Under the pieces are notes generated by a model that saw only the letters and a list, made by a program, of their open reading frames with translations, was not told the DNA's origin and did no database searches. 11,639 nucleotides of DNA from Monoraphidium neglectum (Eukaryota; Chlorophyta; Chlorophyceae; Sphaeropleales; Selenastraceae). Below, in pieces: positions 1 to 9,863 of this stretch. The translations under genes were made by a program, and so were the position numbers. The stretch's first letter is position 1. Each line of letters opens with the position of its first letter. The stretch spans positions 1-11,639 of the forward strand of contig NW_014011776.1 in the NCBI RefSeq assembly GCF_000611645.1, written 5' to 3'.

Positions 1-1364
<1,364 letters not shown>

Positions 1365-1898
1365 CGGCTGACGCACTGGCCTGACCCGACCCCCACATTC
1401 TTTTTCGTACATGCCGGTCATCGCTGTCGTTGTTTTCTGCTGTGGCTGCTGGTTGCCGTGTGTGTCCCTCGCTAGTAGCGCTGTTGCCAAGGGCCGCAGC
1501 TGCTGTTTGACGTGCAGCTTGCCTTGGAGCAATGATTCTGTCTCGCGGGTTCTCCGTCCGCGTTGCTTCGAGTGAGATCCCAGTGAAAGAGCTGGTAACG
1601 CCCCCGACCGCCAGGCATGAGGGTCCCAGCAAAACCCATCAGCAGGGCACGGCACAACCGTGGTCTTGTGCAGTGATTTGCCCCAGCCACGAGCCGAGAG
1701 CTGGCAGGTGCTGGGCATACGGCGCACCAGCGCTCGGCTGAAAAGCACCAGGTTCGCCACTGCCTCTACCTTACACAATTGGCCTACGTCATTTGTGGCC
1801 GCCGCTGCACAGGGGCGCCACTGGGCGCGCGAGCGATACGTCCGTGTGGGGGTGCATTGCCGCAGGATGCTACGTCATCGACTGTCAGATGCTACATG
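1365..1898. other. Convergent intergenic spacer with 3' UTRs
   Basis: About 530 bases between the DIM1 stop and the stop of the oppositely oriented MAPR gene. It must contain both 3' untranslated regions. I found no TGTAA on the + strand for DIM1, whereas the minus-strand gene has one at 1771-1775. Reading frames here show no recognisable protein. Confidence 0.6.
1771..1775 (-). promoter_or_regulatory. TGTAA polyadenylation signal of the double-MAPR gene
   Basis: The + strand reads TTACA, so the transcript of the minus-strand gene reads TGTAA, followed by GG, about 124 bases past its TAG stop. TGTAA is the established poly(A) signal of chlorophyte algae. Strand, distance and gene orientation all agree; cleavage would fall roughly 10-20 bases further on. 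Confidence 0.6.
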
Positions 1899-4837
1899 CT
1901 ACCTGCCGAAAACCGCCGCCGCCGCCTGCTCGCTGTGCGAGCCGCCGCCGGGCACCCCGGGCGCCGCGGTGCCGCCGCCACCGTCCGCCCCCGAGGGCTG
2001 CTGCTGCTGCTGCTGCTGGCCCGCCGTTTTGTCGAGCGCTTTGCCTGTCAGCGTCCCAATTATGGGGTACTGTTGTCGAGGAGTGGGTGATGAGAGGATT
2101 TAGGGTGAAAAACAAGGGTGAGAAATCAAACCAAGGGCGCACAGAGGCAACATGCGTATAAACGATCCAGGGGGTGGAGGGGCTGAAGCGAATTGTGCCA
2201 GGCTGCCATGGATGGGCAAGTCATCAAGTTTGTGTGCACTTATTTATGTGCGAATGTGTGTGTGTGTGTGTGTCAGTGAGTATGTGTGTGGGTGGTGTAT
2301 GTTGTGGGTGAGGGGTCGCGTAGCTGCCTCGTCCAGACGGCCCAAGGACTGTGGTGGGTGCTCGGCAGTGCAGCTCCCAGCCGCGGCTATTCCATGTGCC
2401 AACAGGCACACCTGCTGCCAAATCACCCGCACTGCCGCTGCCACAACAACCTACCCTGCCCTATCCCACTGCCTTCAATGCACTGGCCCCGCCTCAGCCA
2501 AGAAGCCGTCAACACGCCGGGCTCTGACAGCACAGCTGCCACGCGTGCAGCTTCCCCGCACCTTCCAGTTGAACTTCTCCTCCCACTCCCGCAGGTTCTC
2601 CAGCTCTATGTGGGCCAGGCCCTCCAGGTTGTCGTGGCAGTCTGACAGCTCAGTGGACAGCATGGCAAACGCACGCGCCACCTCGCGGCCCGCAAAGGGG
2701 TAGACGCCTGCAGGCACGGGCAGCCGGCGCGAGCCCCGAGGGCGTCAGGGGTGAGCGGGGTGTCCGGCATGTGTGGGGTGCGCGGAGCCCGCTTTGCTCG
2801 GGTTGTGCCGCGGCCTTGCAGGCCTGTGTGCTGACACAGGGCAGTTGTGTGCATTTCTCCGCCCGCAACGCACTCCTTCGCCCACGCTTTCCTCTCAGGA
2901 GCGACGTTTCCCGACAGCTACTTGCACCAGCCCGACCGCTGTCAGCAATCAGCTGCTTTTCCGGCACCCCCCCCCTTTGCGCCGCAGCCCAAGCCTGCGC
3001 CACAGCCTCACCTCCTGGCCCGTAGAAGTCCTTCCCCTTGGATACGTCGTAGACGGTGCCGCGGATGGATATGAGGATCGGCCGCGCGGGCTCGCTGCCG
3101 TCTGACGCCGCCAGCTCCTCGGGGGTCACGCCACGCAATGGCACGACCTTTGGGGGTAAGGACGGGGCAGTGACCAGAAAAGTTGGGTGGTCGGTCGGTC
3201 AATTGGTCGGCGAGTGTCCAAATCAATTGGTCGCTAGGGCAGTTGGTTTAGTGGTTGATTGCAAGGGCGATCAACAGGTTGCTCGAGGGGTGGTGTTGGC
3301 GGAGCAAACTTGCTGGACGTGGCTGGGCTGTGTGGAGTTGAGCGCATGCGGCACAGTGTGCTGCCTGTACATTGCAGCCGTGGCATCAGTGGTAGCGCCA
3401 TTGGTGTGGCCGCCGCGTGCTCTTGCCTGGAGGCAGCTGCTCGCACGCTGCACAGGCGTCACGCAGCTGCACCCGCAAGCACCGCCAGCGTTCCTGCAGA
3501 GCACACCCCTGCATCACAGCTAGCCCAGCAGCTGCCCCCATGCTGCAGATTCAAGCGGCGCAAAGCACTGCCGCGTGCCTGTTGCCGTGCAGTGTCTACT
3601 CGTGGCATTTTGCACAGTACCGTACGTGGCATGCAGGGCCCCTGTCCTCTGCTGCAGCCAAGCCCTCCCAGCCCGAAGCACCCATGCAGCGAAGGCTCCA
3701 GGCAGCCGCTTAGCCCGCCAGGGCCGCATGCTGCTCTTTTGACCTGCACCACACGACCTCTCACGCTGCATTTCCAAAAATCATCCTCCGAAACACCTAC
3801 GCCGCAATTCACACGCCAAAACGGACTGTGCCAGACAAGCGCCCCTCCTGCACGCATGCACACCCCACGCCCCAAATAATCACACGACGCAATTCACAGG
3901 CACACACGCACACCCACACCGTCACAGCCCACACCCCTCCCAAACACACGCAACCACACCCACATACACATGCACCACACCGGAGTGTGCACGCGCGCCC
4001 ACACCTTCCCGGCCTCCAGGCACTTGCGGCTGCGCAGCTCTTCCAGCTTCTCCTCCAGCCGCTTCAGCTCCTCAGGACTGCAGTCCGCCAGGTCAGCGCT
4101 ACCGATGTCTTTGGGCTCCTTGGAGCCCTTGGCAATAGCGCGCGCGCACTCGCGGCCCGCGTACGCCGAGAGCTCCTTGCCTGGAGGTGGATAAGGGGAC
4201 GTGCCGGGCAGGGCACGGCCGGCGGGTGTGAGGCCAAGCGTGGCTGAAACTTGTTTGTTTGGGTACGCGGCCCCCGGATGGTTGTCAGCTACCAAGGCCG
4301 AGCTGCTGTGGCTGCATGCAGCGCTGCTGTAAGCAAGGCGAGCGTGCGCTGTCCCCTCTGCTCCTGCCTGCGCCCGGGGCCCTCACCCGGGCCATAGGTG
4401 TCCATCGCGTCGGTGATGTCATACACCACCCCCTTGATCGCGAGCAGCAGCGGCTTGGCCCAGTCCCGGCCATTGTAGTAGGCCAGTGAGCGCTCGGTGA
4501 TCTCCCCGACGCTGAACTGGGCCTCGGCAGGCGGCGGTTGCGACAGCTCCCGCAGCACCTGGCGGACGCGCGCATTTGAACGATCGTATGCGGGCGGCGG
4601 GCGGGCGCGTCGGGGATTACAAGGTGCCAGCAGGACGGGCGCGTGAGCTGGATGCAAGCTCGCGCACGTGGCGGCCAGCAGCAGTGGCGAGCGAGCAGCA
4701 GGCGCTTGCGACCTGATGCGCGAGCACTCCCCAGTGCACCGCGCTCCCAGCCCTGCTTCGTTGCACTAGCTGACCTGAATGATTTTGAGCACCAGGTACA
4801 GTGCCGCCACAGCGGCTACAATGGCAAGGAAGCTCAT
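1899..4837 (-). CDS. Membrane-anchored protein with two tandem MAPR-type cytochrome b5 domains
   Basis: Complete 287-residue gene in six exons: 4837-4775, 4558-4387, 4180-4005, 3147-3012, 2707-2562 and 2069-1899. Junction phases are 0, 1, 0, 1, 0, and every intron is GT-AG. Exon 1 encodes a 21-residue hydrophobic N-terminal anchor (MSFLAIVAAVAALYLVLK). Domain 1 (about 36-137) shows LLLAIKGVVYDITD, YGPG and YAGRECARAIA. Domain 2 (about 138-237) shows ILISIRGTVYDVSKGKDFYG, VYPFAGREVARAFA, LREWEEKFNWK and YPIIGTL. The tail is seven Gln plus a Gly/Ala-rich stretch. MAPR proteins (PGRMC1, plant MSBP) bind haem through a tyrosine and work on sterol and P450 metabolism at the ER or plasma membrane; known members I recall have one such domain and about 190-220 residues. 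Domain 2 keeps the ligand-type Tyr and the Lys-Tyr pair; domain 1 lacks both. The short first exon is supported by its start codon, perfect phase and the anchor these proteins normally have. The exact partner or substrate is unknown. Confidence 0.88.
1998..2018 (-). repeat. (CAG)7 repeat encoding polyglutamine in the MAPR tail
   Basis: Seven CTG units on the + strand read as seven CAG codons on the minus strand, about 17 residues after the last splice junction of the double-MAPR gene. The tract begins a disordered Gln/Gly/Ala-rich C-terminal tail. Confidence 0.93.
2070..2561 (-). other. Last intron of the double-MAPR gene, with CA/TG microsatellite
   Basis: A 492-base phase-0 intron between the FNWK and YPIIG codons (donor GTGCGG, acceptor CAACAG). 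It splits the conserved Lys-Tyr pair of the MAPR fold, so reading straight through gives an arginine-rich false C-terminus with a stop at 2475. A TG dinucleotide repeat of about nine units lies at about 2255-2273 on the + strand. Confidence 0.8.
3148..4004 (-). other. Long inter-domain intron of the double-MAPR gene
   Basis: An 857-base phase-0 intron that separates the two MAPR domain modules and is clearly longer than the other introns in the gene. On the + strand, 3898-3975 is a degenerate CA-rich stretch directly behind the donor. An 11-base direct repeat, TCAATTGGTCG, sits at 3199-3209 and 3223-3233. I see no extra exon or mobile element in it. Confidence 0.75.
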
Positions 4838-7144
4838 ACTGTACTAGACGATCTAGCGCGCGCTCGCTTTGTATTTTCAACAATTGTATTGATAAATCGT
4901 TCACACACTAATGAGCGCGGGTATGGTACCGTACAAGCTGAAGCTCAGCCTCAACGAACAGTGCTGTCAATGCAGACAGTACTGTATGCTGCAACACGTA
5001 ATAGAGACTGAGTGGGAATGCCCATTGCATCATAGCAGCAAGCGTGACAGCAGCCCTATGCCGGGGCTGCACACATTCGTTCGCCACCTGGACGCCGCCA
5101 TCAGCTGGCGTCATCTTATCACACCAGTCAACCAACTAGCAGGCCTTTGGATTTAGCATAATGTATGGGAGCCTTTAGATCTGCTCAGCACATCAGTGGA
5201 GGAACACAGGTGTGTGCATACTGCCATGGGGCAGTCTTGCTTCAGACCCATTCACCCCGAGGTCCCCAGCTGTCCACATTATCTAGGCCTGATGCACAGC
5301 AGCCGGCCTGTTTCACAGCAGCCAAAGGAAGCTGAACCCCTACGGCGCACGGGCGCAATGTTCAAAGTGCAAAGCGTCCACCTGGGCTAAGTGCTGCGAG
5401 CAAGGAACTTGCATGCAGAGTCTGAGCCGGGGCTCTGTGAGGTCACCGACCTCAACTAACGCCCTCTGTTACAAAGGGTGTGTGGTGCATGATGAATGCT
5501 CCTGTACATTGCACGCAGGGCATCACCACGCCATTCTCTGGAAGCAGCGCGGCACGAAGCCGGCTCGTCACCAGTGAGGTGGCCCATGGCATTCTGTCGC
5601 GGCGGCGGCGGCCGCAGCAGCGTCGGCGGTGGCATTGCCTGCTTGTGGATCGGCGCATGCCCAGATTCACAAGAATGGGGGTGAGTCGCAGCAGTGTGAT
5701 CCTGTTGGGCAGGCGGGATGAGGGACCTGGGAGGCGGTGCACCGGCCGTCGGCGCCGCGTGCACGTGCAGTTGGCTGCCGCCAGGCAGTGTGGGGGGGAT
5801 CGCAACCACCACGCACGCCGTCAACCCATTCAAAAGGGCGGTGAAATGGGCATGATTGTTGCAGTGAGGCATGCATGACGTGAGGCCGCAACCATTTTTA
5901 AAAAACAAGCATGCAGACATGGCAGCTGCGGCGCCTGCACGCCTCAGTCGGTGATTGCCTGGCTGCAGCATCCACATGGTGTGTGTCAAGGTTCCCAGCA
6001 TCATTGTCACTGGTGATCACCCATCCAAGGGCGACATCAAAGTGGGTTGGCCCCTACTAGGCAAAATTCCCTCCGTCCATACAGGGGGTTCATTTGAGGG
6101 TCGCTGATACCCCGCGCATAGTTGCAACTGCTGTGCGGACGGCTGCACATGCAGGTAATGCAGGGGGTCCAAGCAGCAATAGGTGACAAGGTGAAGGGTT
6201 CGTGTGGGTGTGTTTGAAGATGCTGACACAATGAAAGGTCAGCGTTCGCGACCCTCGAGTCCATGATCGGCTGCTTGCTGCAGTGCAAGGGCACTGACTG
6301 CAAAACCGCTCAAGGGAGGGCCCCGGTGTGTGCGGCAAGCAGGCACGTTGCCAAGACAAAGGCTGCGCCTCGCAGCGCCGCGGTTGCGAGGGCGCAGAGG
6401 TACCATCACAGGCACATGGCACGCAGCAAGTGATGAATTGAGGGCGATTGTGTGGGAGAGGTGTTCAAGGGGTTTTGGTCCACGCAACACGTTGAGATCA
6501 GTCAAGAGATGGTCTCCAACGAAGCAGTTGACGTGAGTCGAGGTATCAGACCACCGACTGAAACCAGTGCACGACAACGCTCGCTCACAAGTGCGACTGC
6601 ATTCCGAGTCGCACTGGCACGCAACCACGGGGCAAATGTCCGCTTCTCTCCTTGCGGCCACATCGGCGCCGCCGCCAGCACGCTGTTTGTGTGGCCTCCC
6701 GATCCGGCGGGCCTACAGGACCTTAATCCCCTGTCACCGCGGAAGAGTCACTCCAGGAGTCACTCCAACAAGGCAGACCAAGGCAAGGAGTCTGCACGCA
6801 CGGCCGCATGCCAGCAAGCTGTGCAGATTCCACGCAGCTACCCCGCGTCACAGCCGGATAGACAGCCTGCAAGCAGCAAACCGCAAGGCAAACCTTGCAC
6901 CAGCAAAACGCACGGTACATAGCCTTTGCATTGCTGGTTGATGGTCATTTGGAAAACAGTCATGTGCAGCCCTCGGGACTACGCACTTCCACTGCAGGAG
7001 CGCTCCAGGCGCTGGCCCGCTCCCAAGGCAATTGCAGCCCGCAGCCTTGCAATTCGGCGCAGGCTTCAACAGCCCGCGCGCATTTGCAGGCGCAAGCATC
7101 AGCATGCCGCAGCGCGTCCGTGTGCAGCACTTGCTATCCTCCGC
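4838..7144. other. Lower-GC stretch with no supportable gene
   Basis: About 2.3 kb upstream of the double-MAPR gene; its near part must hold that gene's promoter and 5' UTR. Base composition falls to about half GC in places, against well over two thirds in nearby exons. Reading frames are short, rich in Cys, His and Arg, and match no family I recognise. No tRNA, rRNA, terminal inverted repeats, transposase or reverse transcriptase signature was seen. Two weak coding hints on the + strand are an ATG at 5480 with a GTGAGT at about 5681, and a plastid-targeting-like start MSASLLAATSAPPPARCLCG at 6636. Neither is strong enough to call as a gene. Confidence 0.5.
6745..6767. repeat. Two tandem copies of GAGTCACTCCA
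   Basis: Identical 11-base units at 6745-6755 and 6757-6767, separated by one base. Each contains a GAGTCA half resembling bZIP (GCN4/AP-1) sites, and GGAGTCACTCC is itself an inverted repeat around a central C. No gene context shows what it would regulate. Confidence 0.6.
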
Positions 7145-9338
7145 TCAATACGTTGCTGACGTCAGCACGTGGCTGAGGGCGGCGCCGGCCACCACAAGCT
7201 CTGCGGCCGTCATAAGTGCCTTGTCCCTCCAGCCGCTCGAGGCGCGGCCGGCCGGTTTGTTCGAGGTGGCAAACTCAGTGGGCCCGGGGTTGCCAGCCTG
7301 ACGAGTCGGGGAGCAATGGAATGCGAGGGGGCAGATCTTGGGTGGGCGCGGCTTCTAGTCGGGGCGCTCACGGCGGGCCCAGCAGGAAGGTGAACATGGG
7401 TAACTGCGCATTTGACATCTGCGCTGCCTCAGACCTTGCCGGCGACAGCATGCGCCTGTGATTGGCAGCAGCTGCGCACATTACTGCAAAGAAAATCAAG
7501 GCAGTGGACAGCAGCAGCACCCGGTATTACAGCGCCCACTCACCCCCAGGTCTCCGACGAATGCGACAGCAGGGGCGCCCTCTAGCTGCGCCGCGAGGTC
7601 GCCGCCGCCGGCAGCCCTGCGCGGCTCACTCCCTTTGATGGCCTGGTCCCTCTTGCCCCCTCTCTGGGCTGATTCGTACAACTCCCTGTGGGGGTTTGCC
7701 GGCCGGTTGCAATGGGTTGGCAGCCGAGGTTTTGGCAACGGTCTTGACAGGCCGGGCTGGGGAACGAAGAGCGGGTGGCAGGATAAGCCGAAGCGTCAAG
7801 TTCCACAGGTGAGTCGGTTGTATTGACAGAGGTCCGCCCACCGTCCCAACAAGCCCGCACGCGCAAGTTGGCAAGCGGGCCCTACGTACAGGGCCTCGGG
7901 CTCACCACTGCTGTGGAAGGCTGCCGGATAACAGCACCCGCTTCGTCATGACGCTGCGCGCCGCCGCGTTGTGCGCCACCACGAAGCCCACCAGCGTGCC
8001 GCTCCCAGCCGGGATCGGCGTCAGGGCGCCGGCGCCCGCGCGGCTGCCGGCGGCCGAGGCGGCCAGCGGCGCTGGGGGTGAGCGCGGGCTGCTGTGGGCC
8101 GCGGCTGCGCTGTCCGCGGTGCAGGCACCGCCGTCTCCGTCGTCATCGCATAGTCCGAGGGAAACATACGACTTTGTGATCTCATCCATCAGCGTCGCCG
8201 GCTCGCCGCCGCCGCCGGCGTCGCGCCACGCCTCGGCCTGCGCGAACAGCGCCGTCAGCGGCGTCCGCAGCGACTCAGCGGCCCTCGCGCCGGCGATCGA
8301 TCCCGTCGCTCGAGCAGCGGCGGCCGCGACTGCCAGCGAAGAGAGCTCCTCCCAGCGCCCCCGCAGCTCCCCGGCTGCCATCGGCCGGCCAGTAAGCGCC
8401 GCCGCGCCTCCGTCGCCACCGCCGCCGCTGACGCCGCCCTGACCGTCCAATGTGGCGTCAAAGGCGCCATCATCGCCGCGGCTGCTGTCGTTGTCGTCCT
8501 CAAAATCGCCGTCGCCAACGGGGCAGAGGCCCTCCGCTATGCAGCGCTGCAGGTCTGACACCTGGCTCGCGAGGCGGTAGGCGGCCGGGTCCTGCGTGGA
8601 GGCTGCGGCCTGGCGGGCCTCCTACCAGGCGCATTGGGGCGATGAGGGGATTGGGGGCCGTGAGAGTGACGTAGTGGTGTCTAGCCAGAGGGCTGCAAAT
8701 GGCGGTGGTATGCAAATAGGGCGATTTTTGGAACGGAGTAGAATGTGAGGGGGCCATTGTGATGCGGTATGGTGGTGTTGGGGAGCGGTTGGGTAAGGTT
8801 GGGGGGGGGGGGAGAGCGGAATCCAGGCTGCGGCTAGGGGGGTGCGTGGGTCTGAGGTTGGGTGGCAGGGAGGTCGGCACGTCGCAGGCACGCGACGGCG
8901 TCTGCGCCTCAACAAGGCAGAGGCCGTGCCACTTGTCCGCTGACTCGGATGGCGCGGATATTCCTGCTTTCATAGCTAGCTGTAAAAGTCGCACCCCTTC
9001 TTGAACGGTGGCCTCGCCTGCTCGAGGCGTCCCAGGAGCAGGTTGACGGGGATGACATCGGCGTCGCAGCTTGAGCGCTCCAGCAACCTCCGCGCGGCCT
9101 GGAACCGGCTATAGAGCTTGGAGATCGGAATGTCCTCCTCTACCTCCGCTTCCGGCACCTGGACGTGGTTGGCTGCGAGACTGGAGCGTGACCGCGATCT
9201 TGTCGCCACGGGCCGGGAAAGGGGGCGGACCCACGGCCTGATGGTGAAGTTATTGCAAGGTTTGAACGAAGACACCCTAAGCACCGTTTGGGTTGGCCTC
9301 GCTGCACGCGTGCATGCGCAATCTGAGTGAAACATCAT
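7145..9338 (-). CDS. Unrecognised multi-exon protein, possibly frameshifted
   Basis: I do not recognise this family. The best-supported exon is 8621-7906, entered at a TAG acceptor and left at donor GTGAGC in phase 2; a direct read would stop at TGA just beyond it. It links in phase to 7616-7544 (donor GTGAGT, phase 0) and then, less surely, to 7297-7145 ending at TGA. Upstream, 8994-8881 joins the 8621 exon in phase 0 (donor GTGCCG). A further open stretch, 9338-8995, encodes charged helices such as ISKLYSRFQAARRLLER and LLLGRLEQARPPFKKG. These helices continue naturally into VRLLQLAMKAG only if one base is gained at the GGGG of 8994-8997. The N-terminus could be the ATG at 9338, giving an Arg/Ser-rich leader that resembles a targeting peptide, or an exon starting at 9158 after CCAG. 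The middle exon alternates helical segments (LMDEITKSYVSLGL, LRGRWEELSSLAV) with Gly/Asp/Ala low complexity. Length would be about 400-465 residues. Real coding on this strand is likely; both ends are uncertain. Confidence 0.5.
8622..8880 (-). other. Intron of the unrecognised gene with a 12-base C run
   Basis: Phase-0 intron with donor GTGCCG and acceptor GGTAG. On the transcribed strand it is strongly pyrimidine-rich, including twelve consecutive C (G on the + strand, 8801-8812). The reading frame of the next exon is closed by the acceptor's own TAG, which supports the splice site. Confidence 0.6.
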
Positions 9339-9844
9339 GCATATGTCGTCCGATATGTGTCAAACAGGATTTTGCAGCATTTTCATTACTGTGGCATGCA
9401 TCCATGGCTCGGTACAGGCAAACTGCTGGGATGGAGCACCGGCATGGTTACGGTAGTCATTGTGGGTGGCAGGGTGGAGCCGACAGACAAGTGGTTGGGT
9501 ATTGGTCAGAAAATCAGGATCGGAATCGTGAGCACCACATGTGGTTTCCGGTCAGGAAATAGTAGACAGCGTCCATCCAGATTTGTCATTTACGCTTTTG
9601 ACCATCAGGGATCAGTACGCGGAACGCTTTGACAGATGCATACTCTATCTGTAATTCTAGCATTCCCTGCGATTGACGCCAAGCTCAGGGCTGGGAATGC
9701 GTGACTAGCTCGTAGCAAGGGCTCACGTTGTTTTACAAAGAGCCTGGAGCGCCAGCTGGGGCCCATATCTGGCAGCAAACAACTATCAATCACATGCGGT
9801 GACTGACAGCGTCCATCGGCGTACCCAGCCCGAAGGCACATGCG
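9339..9844. promoter_or_regulatory. Divergent promoter region
   Basis: About 500 bases between the head of the unrecognised minus-strand gene and the start of the + strand FASTK/OPR-like gene. GC is clearly lower than in the flanking exons and no convincing coding frame is present. It should contain both promoters and 5' UTRs. A perfect 12-base palindrome, ACCACATGTGGT, lies at 9534-9545. No clear TATA box was identified. Confidence 0.5.
9534..9545. promoter_or_regulatory. ACCACATGTGGT palindrome with E-box core
   Basis: A perfect 12-base palindrome inside the divergent promoter region. It contains two overlapping CANNTG E-box cores (CACATG on each strand), the kind of site bound by bHLH dimers. 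Whether it is used is unknown. Confidence 0.35.
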
Positions 9845-9863
9845 ATGTTGCCTGCAGCAGTGA
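9840..9863 (+). other. Short overlapping upstream ORF
   Basis: An ATG five bases before the presumed start of the FASTK/OPR-like gene opens a frame of seven codons ending in TGA, overlapping the main start in another frame. If the transcript includes it, scanning ribosomes meet it first, so it may lower translation or favour leaky scanning. Confidence 0.4.

Noticed and set aside
2475..2561. Read-through C-terminus of MAPR exon 5, ending in a stop at 2475
   Set aside because: It follows a GTGCGG donor right after FNWK and loses the family's Tyr-x-x-x-Gly continuation, which appears exactly, in phase, at 2069 after a CAACAG acceptor.
3199..3233. Repeated TCAATTGGTCG as a possible mobile-element end or CRISPR-like repeat
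   Set aside because: Only two copies with a 13-base spacer inside an intron, and no inverted ends or associated genes; it is recorded only as a small direct repeat.
4911..5156. + strand frame beginning MSAGMVPYKLKLSLNEQ, divergent from the MAPR gene
   Set aside because: The first 17 residues look plausible, but the rest does not resemble a protein domain, there is no good donor after them, and it lies in the low-GC stretch.
5456..6010. Minus-strand open frame of 184 residues
   Set aside because: No family resemblance, His/Pro/Cys-rich composition and no convincing splice partners; it is probably chance in moderately GC-rich sequence.
7638..7808. + strand Trp-rich frame ending exactly at CAGGTGAGT
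   Set aside because: It lies inside a minus-strand intron, its Trp codons are the complement of CCA-rich pyrimidine sequence, and no following + strand exon could be found. The perfect donor is noted but may be chance.
7948..8442. Open + strand frame of 164 residues
   Set aside because: Ala/Pro/Ser-rich antisense shadow of the minus-strand exon 8621-7906, which has helical charged segments and proper splice sites.
9240..9275. GTTCAA-like T-loop on the minus strand suggesting a tRNA
   Set aside because: No matching acceptor stem, anticodon arm or A box could be built around it.
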